Assembly (NCBI GenBank): GCA_013287095.1
Contig: JABDEJ010000010.1
Span: 1 to 35,114, forward strand
Origin: Bacteroidota bacterium
GTDB taxonomy: Bacteria > Bacteroidota > Bacteroidia > CAILMK01
Length of the DNA: 35,114 bases
Direction of reading: 5' to 3'
In this document: positions 6,584 through 16,543 of the stretch, piece by piece
Position numbering within the stretch: the stretch's first letter is position 1
Layout: each line of letters begins with the position of its first letter
Translations under genes and position numbers: made by a program
Notes under the pieces: generated by a model
Databases searched by the model: none
Told to the model about the DNA's origin: nothing
What the model saw: the letters and a program-made list of their open reading frames with translations, nothing else

Positions 6584-9500
6584 TTGAGAATTTTTACTCG
6601 GTTCTTCATTATTTTTCTATTTTTCTGCTCCCTGATTGGGCGGGCTTATGCTTCCCATATCATGGGAGGATCGGTTATCTATACTTATCTGGGTAATTAT
6701 AAATATGCTATCCAGTTTATTCTATACCAGGATTGCCAGAAAAGTACAACACTTCTTCCTACAAGTTTTAAATACCATATAAGAGGGGCAAGTTCTTCTA
6801 CAGCAACCAATACCGTAAGAACGATTAGCCAAACCGGTCTGGAAACGGTAACAAAAGCAAATTCTGCCTGCGGCTCCAATTATTGTACTAAAAAAGGCTG
6901 GTACAACGACACTATTACGGAAGGAACTGATACAGTTGGATATTATATCTGGAACGATTATAGCGCTTCCGGTTTTGGCACAAGCGCATTCGTTGCCAGG
7001 AATACAGACGTGAACTTAAAAGTAAATGCCAGTACTACCGGGATTGGTTTATATGCTTTTATGCCTCCGAGAGCCCTGGCAAGCAGTTCCCCTCAAATTG
7101 AAAAGGACATGACACCCAATGTTTGTGTCAACCGGACTGATGCATTCAGTGCTGGATTCTATTCACCCGATGGTGATTCATTGGTTTTTTCGTTCGTTCA
7201 GCCTTATGATGTGCCGGCGGTCAACTTTAATAACCCCCCGAGTTTTACCAGCATCCCATATAATTCGGGATATAGTCCAATGACTCCTTTTGGTTCGGCA
7301 TATCAACCATCAATGGATAGTTCAACCGGATTGATCATTACCAAATTCCCGAATACACAGGGAAATTATGTTGCAGTGGTCCAGGTACAGGAATACCAGG
7401 TAAATAAGCTTACCCATAAAGCAAATTATATTGGTTTGGTCCGTGTGGACCTTGAATTTGTGGGAGTATCCTGTAGCTCACGTCCACCACCTACATTTGT
7501 TGCAGATGCGGCCGGATATAAAAGAACGGTTCAGATCAATCAACCATTATGTTTCAGTGTAAAGGCAACGGATCAAAAATTTGCCGGTACCTACGACACC
7601 ATGACCATCACGGCAACAAGCCCTACTTTTGGCACAGATAATCCGAATTTTCCAAAGCCTTATGCATCATTTACAACTACAGACGCACCTGTAGCGGATT
7701 CCGGAACTTATTGCTGGACACCAACATGTGCGGACATTACTTATTCAACCCCTCATACGGTTACTTTCCAGGTAACCGACCAAAGCTGTGGTGTTGCCAC
7801 CGAAACTTATTCGATCTATGTGGCGCCCAGGCCTTTTTCACCGCCACCTATCATGCGGGCCATAAATATTCTCGGGTCCCAATACATCAAACTGAACTGG
7901 GATACAGCGAAGCTGGATACCAATTTCCTCCAATATAATATCTACCGACGAAAGGTAAGCCTTCATGCGCCTGTATATACGCTGGTGAAATCTTTTACCA
8001 ATCATGCCATTAATACCTGGACTGATTCAACGGCTTATGATGCTGAGGATACTGCCTATTGGTATTATATCGTTTCAGAAAACAAATGTCAGGCAGAAGG
8101 CTTTTCATCAGATACATTTGAATCTGTCGCCGCAATGCCCATCTACAATACTTATGGTGGGGTGACCCTTAACTGGAGCCCGATTAACTTCAGCATCAAG
8201 GACAGTTTTGCCATATTTGTTGACGTGGGCGCGGGTCTCAAGCAGATCGCATTGATCAAAGCCAACAGCTATCTGCTGCCCTATTGCTATAATACTTTGA
8301 AAGCCGTGCAGGTGATCGGTTATAGCAAGTTTTCTCCTTTGCCGGACCAGGGGAATATCCTGACAAACCTGTTGGTGGTGGATACGATCCCTCCGGTGAA
8401 AGAACCTATCGTTTATGCATCTGCCATTTCATGGGGAGAAATTGATGTTTTGTATGATAAATCATCATCACAGGACATCAACCACTATTATATCTATCGG
8501 GGCGTGAATGGCTCAACCCCAGTACGATATGATTCTGTATTTACCTTCCCGACCGGTAATACATTGCTGTATGTTGATAAAAAAGTAACCACAAATACCA
8601 ACTATTACTGCTATTACATAGTGGCGGTTGACAATTGCGGGAATAAGACATCATACAACCAACATTGTACCATGCTTGCCAAGGTAATACCTCAACAACG
8701 AGCCTTAAAAATAACCTGGAACCCTTATGTTGGTTTTACCCCCGATTCTGTGAAAGTACAGCAATATGTAAATGGCAAATGGATCAATCGCGCGGTGAAA
8801 AAGGCTACTGACAGCGTTTTTCTTGATACCGGGATCACTTGCCTGAAAAGATACTACCGGATTCGTGATCTCTATAATGTTACCAAAGCGGTTTCCCTTT
8901 CAGACTCCGTATTCGGAACACCAATAGACACAGTACCGCCTCAGTCACCCCCAAATACCCTTATGACATTTGACCCGAAGGTGATTAACAAGATTGACAT
9001 GACCTGGACGACTGTTTATGGCACTAATGATGTTGCTGGGTATAAACTTTACTCGTGGATAAATGATACTTTACAAACCATGCCCACTTCGCTGTCATCA
9101 GCCAGTTATCCATCGTCCGTAAGTTTTAATGCTACACCAGTCGGGAATAAAAAGTTTTGTTATGACTACGTGGCATTTGATTCCTGTGGGAATTCTTCGC
9201 TGCTTCATAAGTATTGTACCATACAATTAATCGGCAAACCTGGAAATTTAACGGCAAACCTGACATGGTCACCCAACGGCCAAACCGGTTATCTTAAATA
9301 CTATATCCAGGACAGTACCCTTGGTGCAAGCGGGTGGGCCACCCTCGATTCGGGCGTAAAGGGCGATACCGCAGATACGGACCTTGGCTTACATTGTAAC
9401 ATCAATTATTATTTAAGGGTGATGGCGACCCTTTCCGGCGGAGGAAAAAGCTATTCAAATACTGTGGAAGTAACACCATACGACACCATAAAGCCACAAC

Positions 9501-12500
9501 AGGTAAATATAGAACAGGTTACGGACCTTAACAACTCTTCAGTTCAGCTTACTTTTGACAAGGTCGCAGACCCGGTGGTTACCAAATACCTGGTTTACTA
9601 CCGAAAGGATAATGGGGCCTTCACATTACTAAGTACCATAACCAAGCCTATCTCAAGCCCGATCAATGTTACCCAAACAGGCATAAATACAGCAACGGAT
9701 TCATTTTCTTATGAGGTATTCGCGGTAGATTCATGTGCAGCCAATACGAGCGCCACTACACAGGTAGATGCACCTGTATTTTTAAAAGTAGATAGTGGTC
9801 AATATTTAGCTTCGTTGAATTGGACCAAATACAAAGGTTTTACCGTAGGCAGTTATACCATTCAATATTATGCGGGCGGATGGAAGACCCTTAAAACGGT
9901 TGCAAGTACCGTAAACTTATATATTGATCAGCCGATACCCTGTATCCCCAAAACCTACCGCATTATCGTAAATCCTACTTCCGGGGCACTCAGCAGCGTT
10001 TCAGATTCCATAACGGTTAAGCCTTACGACAGGGATACACCTCCGGCACCGGTATTGGTTTCAGCTTCGGTTACAGGCTATCATTCGATCTTAGTTTCCT
10101 GGCAAAAAAGCACGGCAACAGATGTCAACAAATACTACCTGTACCGCAAAAAATCAACTGCTTCAACCTTGACCTTGTACAAGGCTTTGGGCAATGTAAC
10201 AAGCTATGTTGACAACGTCAATACGGACTCGGGTATATCTTATTGCTATGCCGTGCAGGCAGTGGACAGTTGTGAGGGCAACAAAAGCCTACTTTCAAGT
10301 ACAGAATGTGTGGTGAACCTGAAAGCAGATTCAAGTACCTGCAACCAGAAAATTTATATTAGTTGGACACCTTATACCGGCTGGCCGGCAGGCGTAGCAT
10401 CCTATAGCTTATACCGCCATGTGCAAAGCACAGGAGCAGATACACTTATTAAGGCAAATATTACTCCGGCAACTTTAAGTTATATTGATTCTACGATGAG
10501 CAATACGCGTAGCTATTGCTATAAGATTGTAGCACTGGAGAATCCGGGCGGGGCTGTCATTTCCACTTCCAATTATGACTGTTCAAAGATCTACCAGCCA
10601 TTGGCGCCCCAGATATATTCCGCTTCTAAAACGACCACTTCCAAGACCAATGGAACCATCGTAATTAAATGGAATTCAGTGGCAGGGCAGCGGTATTACA
10701 AATACTATCAGTTATACTACAAATTGTCAACTGCGGCAACTTATACACTCCTGCAAAACAATATCCCTGTAACGAAGGACAGCTTTGTACAAACAGGTCT
10801 TAATACCCAAAACCTTGATTATGATTATTACCTGCTGGTAGTGGATAGTTGTGGAAACAAAACTCCTATTTCAACGGTCCATCAAACCATGACCCTCACC
10901 ATAACAGTGGGGCAATTGATCCATCACCTGAGCTGGACGCCTTACAAAGGTTTTAATATCAAAGGATATATTGTTCAACGCTTTCAAAGCGGGGCATTTG
11001 TGAATATAGATACGGTGCCGGGGACAAAAACCTCTGACGTGGAATTCCCTGCGCCATGTAATTTTAATTTATTCTACAGGATAAGCGCTATTGATAGTTT
11101 CGGGCACTTCGCCTGGTCTGATACTGTAGGCAAAAAGGCTATTGACACGATCCCATCCAATGCACCAACCTTTGTAAATGCAACAGTAATAAATTCAAAG
11201 CAGGTGCAGCTAAACTTTTTTGGGGCTGACTCACCTTCAACTTATGCTTATTCAATACACAGGCAAACAAATGGGGTATGGTCTACCGTTGGCCAGGTAT
11301 TGTTTAGCACTAAACATGCCCCGGTGCAGTATATTGATAATGTTTCCACGCTTACAGACAAACATTGCTATACCATCATTACCCTCGATTCTTGCCTGAA
11401 CGCCACGCCATCTGATACATTCTGTACCATAACGCTTACGGGTACCCCGCTTGAGGCAGCCGACCAGATAAACTGGACGCCTTTCAAAGGTTACAAATTG
11501 AATAATTACCAGGTAGAAACGTATAATAACGGCTCATGGGGCGTTTTGTCAACACTTCCGGTAAAGGATACCGCCTTGCTGCATGATTCCCTGCATTGCT
11601 ATCTTCCGCAGTATTATAGGATTATTGCCACTGAGGCCTCAGGGGGGCAAAACAGGGTAACCTATTCTGACAGCATGGTATTGACTCCATTTGATACAAT
11701 TCATCCGCCAGCTCCTGTGTTGAAATATGCGAGTGTACAACCGAATGGCAGCATAAAACTGCTTTGGAATTATAACACCAGGTCAAACATTAAATTTTTC
11801 AGTATCTGGCGAAGCGTGAACGGAGGCGCATTTGACAGTCTCACGACTTTAACATTTGACACTACTTATATCGATAATCATGTAAATGCTCATGATACCA
11901 TTCGATATTATGTTAAATCAATTGATTCATGCAAGGCTACCCTTGTTTCAGGGCCATCAGATACAATACACCTTATGGCCTTAAGTCTCGTTTCAGGGTT
12001 CTGCAAGGGGGCAAACCAGGTATCCTGGACACCGTATCAAACCTTGCCCGGAGGAACAAACAGTTATACAATTTTTAAGAGTACCTATGGTGGGCCATTC
12101 GTTGTTCTTGCTTCGGTAAACAGCAGTACGCTAACCTATATGGATACCCTTGTAACGCCTAATATTAAATATACCTATAAAATATTGGCAACGGGATCTA
12201 AAACGAACCTTGTAAGTTACAGCGATACCTTCTCAATACGCAATCTCCAGTATCAATTGGCCGACACAGGGAGAACCATATTTACGACAGTACTTAGTAC
12301 GGACCTGAAAACGGGTTCAATATTGCTGCAGTGGAATAAAGATCCCACAAGTGATTATTCAGCAGTAGGATACAGGCTATATGAAGCAAATCCTGCAAAT
12401 AATATTTATCACTTGATTTTCCAGACGACAAATCTTTCAGATACAACTTACACTAATACTAACATCAATACGGTAAACCAGGCACACGAATATAAACTTG

Positions 12501-14749
12501 CCGTGTATAACAAATGCAACAATGATGGCCCCGCCGGCCAGATACTTGTGCCTGTGATAGGTCAGGCATTTGCCATTGGCAACCTGACAATTAAGCTATT
12601 ATGGAATGGTTATGGGGGTGTGCCTGTAACACAATATAATGTATACCGGTCTATAAGCAAGGGCATTCCGCAACTCGTTGCCGTTAACGCACCGGGAGAT
12701 ACGATATATGTAGATTCAAATGTTCATTGCAGTCATCATTACACTTATACCGTTAAAACAGTACTTTCAAATGGACTGGTTTCTTCATCTGATACTACAG
12801 GTGCAACAGCCATAGATTCTGTGCCGCCCCCTTCGTCAAAGCTTTATGTACTTTCCGTGGATACAACACTCCAATCCGGGGGGAAAATCAGTATGCAGTT
12901 CAGCGGAAACGGTAAATCCACACGTAGTGGCTTTAATATTTACAGACAAGTAAATAATGGGCCTTTTTCACTTTACTATCAATTGCCTTCCAAACTGCAG
13001 GATACCGTTTACTGGCAGGATCAGTTTGCAAATACTGTTGACGATTCTTATGGTTACTATATAGCCGCAACAGATTCATGTGGTAACCAGGCAGCACCCA
13101 TAGATACCGATCGCTCAGTGCATCTGACGGCAGAGGCTCATTCCCAATATTTTAAACTGAACTGGACACCTTACCTGGGCTTCAATGACTGGATCTACAA
13201 TGTTGAAAGAAGGACTCCAACCACACCGTGGCAGAAAATTGCAGGACTTTCCAATTCATCTTTATCATATATTGATAGCAATGTGACATGCCATATTTTC
13301 TATCAATACCGGATAAAATACGTGGGTAGCAATACGCCTTTATTCGGCTTTTCAAATTTTGCCGGGGATACCGCTTTTGATACGGTGGCCCCTAAGATCA
13401 ACAGGATACAATATGCTACCGTGCTTACAACTAGTAAAACCAAGGGAAAGATTAAATTAGCATGGTCACCATCGCCAACAGAAAATGTCCTGGGATACTT
13501 TGTATATCGTAGTGTCGACAATTATGTCTGGACCCAGGTGGGCAACATGATGCAGGGGTATAGTTTTATTGATAGTAATTTGAATACCTATCAGCAGCCA
13601 TACCATTACAAAGTAACCCCGATTGACAGCTGTGGAAATATAGGAGAAGGGTTTTCTCCGGAAAACGAAACGATGGTACTCCAGGCCCAGATCGGCGATC
13701 AAAGAGTGGGCTTGAAATGGAATCCGTATGTTGGCTGGAAGGTTAAAACCTATAATATTATCCGTGATGGAATTCCACTTGCTACAGTGGCTGATACCAT
13801 CACCAGCTTCACGGACACACTTACCACTTGTCTAAGGTATTATCGCTACGTTATAAAGGCTGTGGCAGACAGTTCCGTCACCCTCATATCTTATTCAAAT
13901 ACGGACAGCGCCAAGCCGTATGACAATATTCCACCTGCAAAAATATATGTACGGTCGGCATCAATAGATGTTCCGGCCGGTCAGGTAGTTGTGTCATGGG
14001 ACTCTTCTACTGCTTTCGACCTGAAAAACTATTATGTTTTCAGGAAGAGGGCAAGCGATGGCCAGATGATATTTCTGGATAGTACAACCGGTACCATATA
14101 CAACGAACCTTTAGATCATATATCTGGTGCGGATTGCTATTATGTTTTTGCACGTGATTCCTGTGGCAATCAAAGTGATGGCAGCAATCGTGCCTGCCTC
14201 ATTATCCTGGAGGGGATGAGCCAGAAGGCCTATAATTCATTAACCTGGAATGGCTATTTTGACTGGCCCGATGGAATAGATAAATATAATGTGTATAAGG
14301 ATGAGGACAACAGGGGCTGGGTTCCAATAAATACCACCCCCGGCAACGTCACAAACTTTGATGATCATTCTCTTACAGATGACGTTGTTGACTACTGCTA
14401 CCAGGTAGAAGCCGTGGAAAATACAGGAAATCACAACGCTACATCCAGTTCAACCATCGTTTGTTTACACCAGGATCCGTATGTTTATGTTCCGAATGCT
14501 TTTACCCCAAAAACATCCATTGATATCAATGACAGCTTCGGGCCGACAGGGATGTTTATCAAGAATTATAACATGACCGTGTATGACCGCTGGGGAGAAG
14601 TGGTATTTCAAACAAATAGCAGCGGTAAATGGGATGGTTACAATAATGGCAACCTCGTACCGGAAGGCATCTATATGTATGTCATCAATATAGAGAGTTA
14701 CAATAATAAGTCGCTCCGCTACACAGGCAATGTAATGGTTCTTTATTAA
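6584..14749 (+). CDS. Giant Fn3-repeat surface protein with T9SS type B sorting domain
   Basis: The 2721-aa protein starts at a TTG codon; the signal peptide (hydrophobic core IFTRFFIIFLFFCSLIG, cleavage near YAS/HIMGG) begins immediately, so this start is favoured. Residues 24-410 are the SHIMGG...YKYAIQF...DC N-terminal region seen in many gliding-associated Bacteroidota proteins. From about 423 to 2630 there are 24 Fn3-like modules of about 92 residues in 12 alternating pairs. Type A modules open after a D-T-x-P-P linker and end near VDSCGN; type B modules open with LxWTPYxGF and end with YYRI...SYSDT. The last 90 residues are a CHU_C/type B domain (YVPNAFTP, YDRWGEVVF, W-G-N, EGIYMYVI), which targets export through T9SS with attachment or release at the cell surface. 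Paired cysteines in the modules could form disulfides. A role in adhesion or gliding is inferred only. Confidence 0.92.
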   Translation: MRIFTRFFIIFLFFCSLIGRAYASHIMGGSVIYTYLGNYKYAIQFILYQDCQKSTTLLPTSFKYHIRGASSSTATNTVRTISQTGLETVTKANSACGSNYCTKKGWYNDTITEGTDTVGYYIWNDYSASGFGTSAFVARNTDVNLKVNASTTGIGLYAFMPPRALASSSPQIEKDMTPNVCVNRTDAFSAGFYSPDGDSLVFSFVQPYDVPAVNFNNPPSFTSIPYNSGYSPMTPFGSAYQPSMDSSTGLIITKFPNTQGNYVAVVQVQEYQVNKLTHKANYIGLVRVDLEFVGVSCSSRPPPTFVADAAGYKRTVQINQPLCFSVKATDQKFAGTYDTMTITATSPTFGTDNPNFPKPYASFTTTDAPVADSGTYCWTPTCADITYSTPHTVTFQVTDQSCGVATETYSIYVAPRPFSPPPIMRAINILGSQYIKLNWDTAKLDTNFLQYNIYRRKVSLHAPVYTLVKSFTNHAINTWTDSTAYDAEDTAYWYYIVSENKCQAEGFSSDTFESVAAMPIYNTYGGVTLNWSPINFSIKDSFAIFVDVGAGLKQIALIKANSYLLPYCYNTLKAVQVIGYSKFSPLPDQGNILTNLLVVDTIPPVKEPIVYASAISWGEIDVLYDKSSSQDINHYYIYRGVNGSTPVRYDSVFTFPTGNTLLYVDKKVTTNTNYYCYYIVAVDNCGNKTSYNQHCTMLAKVIPQQRALKITWNPYVGFTPDSVKVQQYVNGKWINRAVKKATDSVFLDTGITCLKRYYRIRDLYNVTKAVSLSDSVFGTPIDTVPPQSPPNTLMTFDPKVINKIDMTWTTVYGTNDVAGYKLYSWINDTLQTMPTSLSSASYPSSVSFNATPVGNKKFCYDYVAFDSCGNSSLLHKYCTIQLIGKPGNLTANLTWSPNGQTGYLKYYIQDSTLGASGWATLDSGVKGDTADTDLGLHCNINYYLRVMATLSGGGKSYSNTVEVTPYDTIKPQQVNIEQVTDLNNSSVQLTFDKVADPVVTKYLVYYRKDNGAFTLLSTITKPISSPINVTQTGINTATDSFSYEVFAVDSCAANTSATTQVDAPVFLKVDSGQYLASLNWTKYKGFTVGSYTIQYYAGGWKTLKTVASTVNLYIDQPIPCIPKTYRIIVNPTSGALSSVSDSITVKPYDRDTPPAPVLVSASVTGYHSILVSWQKSTATDVNKYYLYRKKSTASTLTLYKALGNVTSYVDNVNTDSGISYCYAVQAVDSCEGNKSLLSSTECVVNLKADSSTCNQKIYISWTPYTGWPAGVASYSLYRHVQSTGADTLIKANITPATLSYIDSTMSNTRSYCYKIVALENPGGAVISTSNYDCSKIYQPLAPQIYSASKTTTSKTNGTIVIKWNSVAGQRYYKYYQLYYKLSTAATYTLLQNNIPVTKDSFVQTGLNTQNLDYDYYLLVVDSCGNKTPISTVHQTMTLTITVGQLIHHLSWTPYKGFNIKGYIVQRFQSGAFVNIDTVPGTKTSDVEFPAPCNFNLFYRISAIDSFGHFAWSDTVGKKAIDTIPSNAPTFVNATVINSKQVQLNFFGADSPSTYAYSIHRQTNGVWSTVGQVLFSTKHAPVQYIDNVSTLTDKHCYTIITLDSCLNATPSDTFCTITLTGTPLEAADQINWTPFKGYKLNNYQVETYNNGSWGVLSTLPVKDTALLHDSLHCYLPQYYRIIATEASGGQNRVTYSDSMVLTPFDTIHPPAPVLKYASVQPNGSIKLLWNYNTRSNIKFFSIWRSVNGGAFDSLTTLTFDTTYIDNHVNAHDTIRYYVKSIDSCKATLVSGPSDTIHLMALSLVSGFCKGANQVSWTPYQTLPGGTNSYTIFKSTYGGPFVVLASVNSSTLTYMDTLVTPNIKYTYKILATGSKTNLVSYSDTFSIRNLQYQLADTGRTIFTTVLSTDLKTGSILLQWNKDPTSDYSAVGYRLYEANPANNIYHLIFQTTNLSDTTYTNTNINTVNQAHEYKLAVYNKCNNDGPAGQILVPVIGQAFAIGNLTIKLLWNGYGGVPVTQYNVYRSISKGIPQLVAVNAPGDTIYVDSNVHCSHHYTYTVKTVLSNGLVSSSDTTGATAIDSVPPPSSKLYVLSVDTTLQSGGKISMQFSGNGKSTRSGFNIYRQVNNGPFSLYYQLPSKLQDTVYWQDQFANTVDDSYGYYIAATDSCGNQAAPIDTDRSVHLTAEAHSQYFKLNWTPYLGFNDWIYNVERRTPTTPWQKIAGLSNSSLSYIDSNVTCHIFYQYRIKYVGSNTPLFGFSNFAGDTAFDTVAPKINRIQYATVLTTSKTKGKIKLAWSPSPTENVLGYFVYRSVDNYVWTQVGNMMQGYSFIDSNLNTYQQPYHYKVTPIDSCGNIGEGFSPENETMVLQAQIGDQRVGLKWNPYVGWKVKTYNIIRDGIPLATVADTITSFTDTLTTCLRYYRYVIKAVADSSVTLISYSNTDSAKPYDNIPPAKIYVRSASIDVPAGQVVVSWDSSTAFDLKNYYVFRKRASDGQMIFLDSTTGTIYNEPLDHISGADCYYVFARDSCGNQSDGSNRACLIILEGMSQKAYNSLTWNGYFDWPDGIDKYNVYKDEDNRGWVPINTTPGNVTNFDDHSLTDDVVDYCYQVEAVENTGNHNATSSSTIVCLHQDPYVYVPNAFTPKTSIDINDSFGPTGMFIKNYNMTVYDRWGEVVFQTNSSGKWDGYNNGNLVPEGIYMYVINIESYNNKSLRYTGNVMVLY
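7850..14477 (+). repeat. 24 tandem Fn3-like modules (12 A-B pairs)
   Basis: Protein-level repeats, about 276 bp per module and about 552 bp per pair. A-type landmarks are a D-S-C-G-N turn; B-type landmarks are a W-T-P-Y or W-N-P-Y strand. The nucleotide sequences have diverged, so this is old duplication and not recent slippage. Confidence 0.85.
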
Positions 14750-14784
14750 AAAGATTTAACGGACATCCAAACAATATATTGAGA

Positions 14785-16032
14785 ATGAAGGCATTAATTT
14801 TCTATTTCTTTCTTCTTTCATGTCTCATCTATGTGTCCTGTTCATCAGGGGTTAATTCAAAAGAAGCAACAAAAAACACAGGTACAGATTCAGTTCAAAC
14901 ACCAGCCAATGTTGCTGTAAAACATCATTTCCGGGCTTTTAATACAGGGGAAGTCATAAACCATATTCCGTGTCTTCAGGATGCCGCAGCTTCGTTCTGC
15001 ATCTATTTGCCAAAAGATTATGATTCTACAAAAAGCTGGCCTGTTATCTATTTTTTTGATGCACATGCCCGTGGCAAGCTCCCTGTAAATAAATATAAGG
15101 CGCTGGCAGAGACGTACCAGGTAATACTGGTTGGATCAAACAATTCCCAGAATGGTTTGCAGTCAGAGGCTTATGATAAAATTGCGAATGATCTTTTTTT
15201 TACTACCCAAACGATCCTGAATATATCCCAAAGCAAAATTATCACAGCCGGGTTTTCAGGAGGAGGGAAGGTGGCAGCAACAGTTGCTGTTAAAAACAGC
15301 ACCGTTTCTTCGGTGATTTCATGTGGCGCAGGGCTTGATATGAAAAACCTTGGCAGTGGTTATTTTAACTATGTTACAGTAGTCGGGAAAGGGGATTTTA
15401 ACTATTGGGACATGATTGGTATAGATGAGCAAATAAGCAAGACCCCTTTAAAACACCTTCTTCTTACTTTCGATGGCATTCATGAATGGCCCGATACTAA
15501 AACCATGTCTGAGGCCATTTCTTTTGCGATGGATCCGACAAAAGTCAATAATAAAAATGCAGGTACGATTGATTTCTCGATTGAGCAGAAAGAAATGGGG
15601 ATCAGGAATAAATATGCGCAGGAATTTCAATCCAAAGATGCCGCATACTGGATGGATGTAGTATATAATCTTAACCAGGGATATCGGCATTCAAAATCGG
15701 AACAGGAAAAATGGATGGACCGCCGGTTACTTTCTTTTATCAATATGATGACGTATGTCCGTATTTCTGATATGCTGAACAGTAAGCAATTAGATGCGGC
15801 TGGGCCCTATTTAAATGTTTTCAAGGCAAGTGATCCGAAGAACCCGGATGGTCCCTATCTGACAGCCGATTGGTTTGCATTGAAAGGAGATAAACAAGGA
15901 GCAGCTTCTGCTTTATCTGAAGCTCTCAAACTGGGATACGATGACTTTGCCCATGTGTCATCTGATCAGATGTTAAGTTCTTTGCAGGATGTCGAGTCTT
16001 ATCAGATTTTTTATCAAACTTTAAGTAAGTAA
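14785..16032 (+). CDS. Alpha/beta-hydrolase-like lipoprotein with C-terminal helical repeat region
   Basis: I choose the ATG at 14785; a TTG at 14779 would add two residues. The N-terminus MKALIFYFFLLSCLIYVSC ends in a lipobox with Cys19, so the protein should be a lipid-anchored envelope protein. Residues about 50-260 look like an alpha/beta-hydrolase esterase domain: FCIYLPKDYD, WPVIYFFDAHA, and the nucleophile elbow GFSGGG with Ser158. FDGIHEW may supply the catalytic histidine; the acid residue is not assigned. The C-terminal part (about 280-415) is helical with a TPR-like ADWFALKGDKQGAASALSEA segment. It starts 30-36 bases after the giant surface protein stops, so the two are probably in one operon. 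The substrate is unknown. Confidence 0.8.
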   Translation: MKALIFYFFLLSCLIYVSCSSGVNSKEATKNTGTDSVQTPANVAVKHHFRAFNTGEVINHIPCLQDAAASFCIYLPKDYDSTKSWPVIYFFDAHARGKLPVNKYKALAETYQVILVGSNNSQNGLQSEAYDKIANDLFFTTQTILNISQSKIITAGFSGGGKVAATVAVKNSTVSSVISCGAGLDMKNLGSGYFNYVTVVGKGDFNYWDMIGIDEQISKTPLKHLLLTFDGIHEWPDTKTMSEAISFAMDPTKVNNKNAGTIDFSIEQKEMGIRNKYAQEFQSKDAAYWMDVVYNLNQGYRHSKSEQEKWMDRRLLSFINMMTYVRISDMLNSKQLDAAGPYLNVFKASDPKNPDGPYLTADWFALKGDKQGAASALSEALKLGYDDFAHVSSDQMLSSLQDVESYQIFYQTLSK

Positions 16033-16036
16033 ATTT

Positions 16037-16069
16037 AAAGTTGTCAACTTTTTAAAAGTTGCCAACTTT
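16037..16069. repeat. 33-nt near-perfect odd palindrome between convergent genes
   Basis: Arms of 16 bases (AAAGTTGTCAACTTTT at 16037-16052 and its reverse complement with one mismatch at 16054-16069) flank one central T. Each arm is itself palindromic (AAAGTTG-t-CAACTTT). It sits between two gene ends, 5 bases after one stop and 7 before the other, and may serve as a bidirectional terminator, although it is AT-rich. Confidence 0.85.
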
Positions 16070-16075
16070 TATAAC

Positions 16076-16543
16076 TCAATGATGGTATTTCTCGCCTTTT
16101 AATATTGTCATAGCCCTGTATAATTGTTCCGCAAAAATTAAACGAACCATTTGATGCGTAAAGGTCATTTTTGATAATGATACACTATCTGCGGATCGTT
16201 TGTAAATGTCCTCGTGAAATCCATAAGCGCCACCAGATAAGAATATTATAGAACCGGCACTTTCATTAAACTTCTTTTGCAGAAAAACAGAAAAACCAAC
16301 TGAGTCAAATTCTTTTCCTTTTCCATCTAATAAAATTAAAACGTCATTTGATTTTAATAATTTTATTATATCATCACGCTCATTATCAATATTTTTACTG
16401 TCACCCGATTTTTTGTTTTTAGAAGGGATTATTTCCCGATATTCAAAATTCAGATAATTACCGAGTCTTTTTTGATAAATATCAAAACCCTCTTTTATAT
16501 AAATGTCATCCGTCTTACCAATACACCAGAAACCAACCTTCAT
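16076..16543 (-). CDS. rlmH: 23S rRNA (pseudouridine(1915)-N3)-methyltransferase RlmH
   Basis: The 155-aa SPOUT-fold enzyme methylates pseudouridine 1915 in helix 69 of 23S rRNA on the assembled ribosome, using S-adenosylmethionine. The sequence has the family landmarks in order: LILLDGKGKEFDS (about 70-82), IIFLSGGAYGF with the trefoil-knot glycines (about 98-108), SLSKMTFTHQMVRLIFAEQLYRA and the C-terminal GEKYHH. Length is typical. Its ATG overlaps the stop of the upstream thioesterase gene by four bases (ATGA), so the two are likely translationally coupled. Confidence 0.96.
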   Translation of the reverse strand: MKVGFWCIGKTDDIYIKEGFDIYQKRLGNYLNFEYREIIPSKNKKSGDSKNIDNERDDIIKLLKSNDVLILLDGKGKEFDSVGFSVFLQKKFNESAGSIIFLSGGAYGFHEDIYKRSADSVSLSKMTFTHQMVRLIFAEQLYRAMTILKGEKYHH

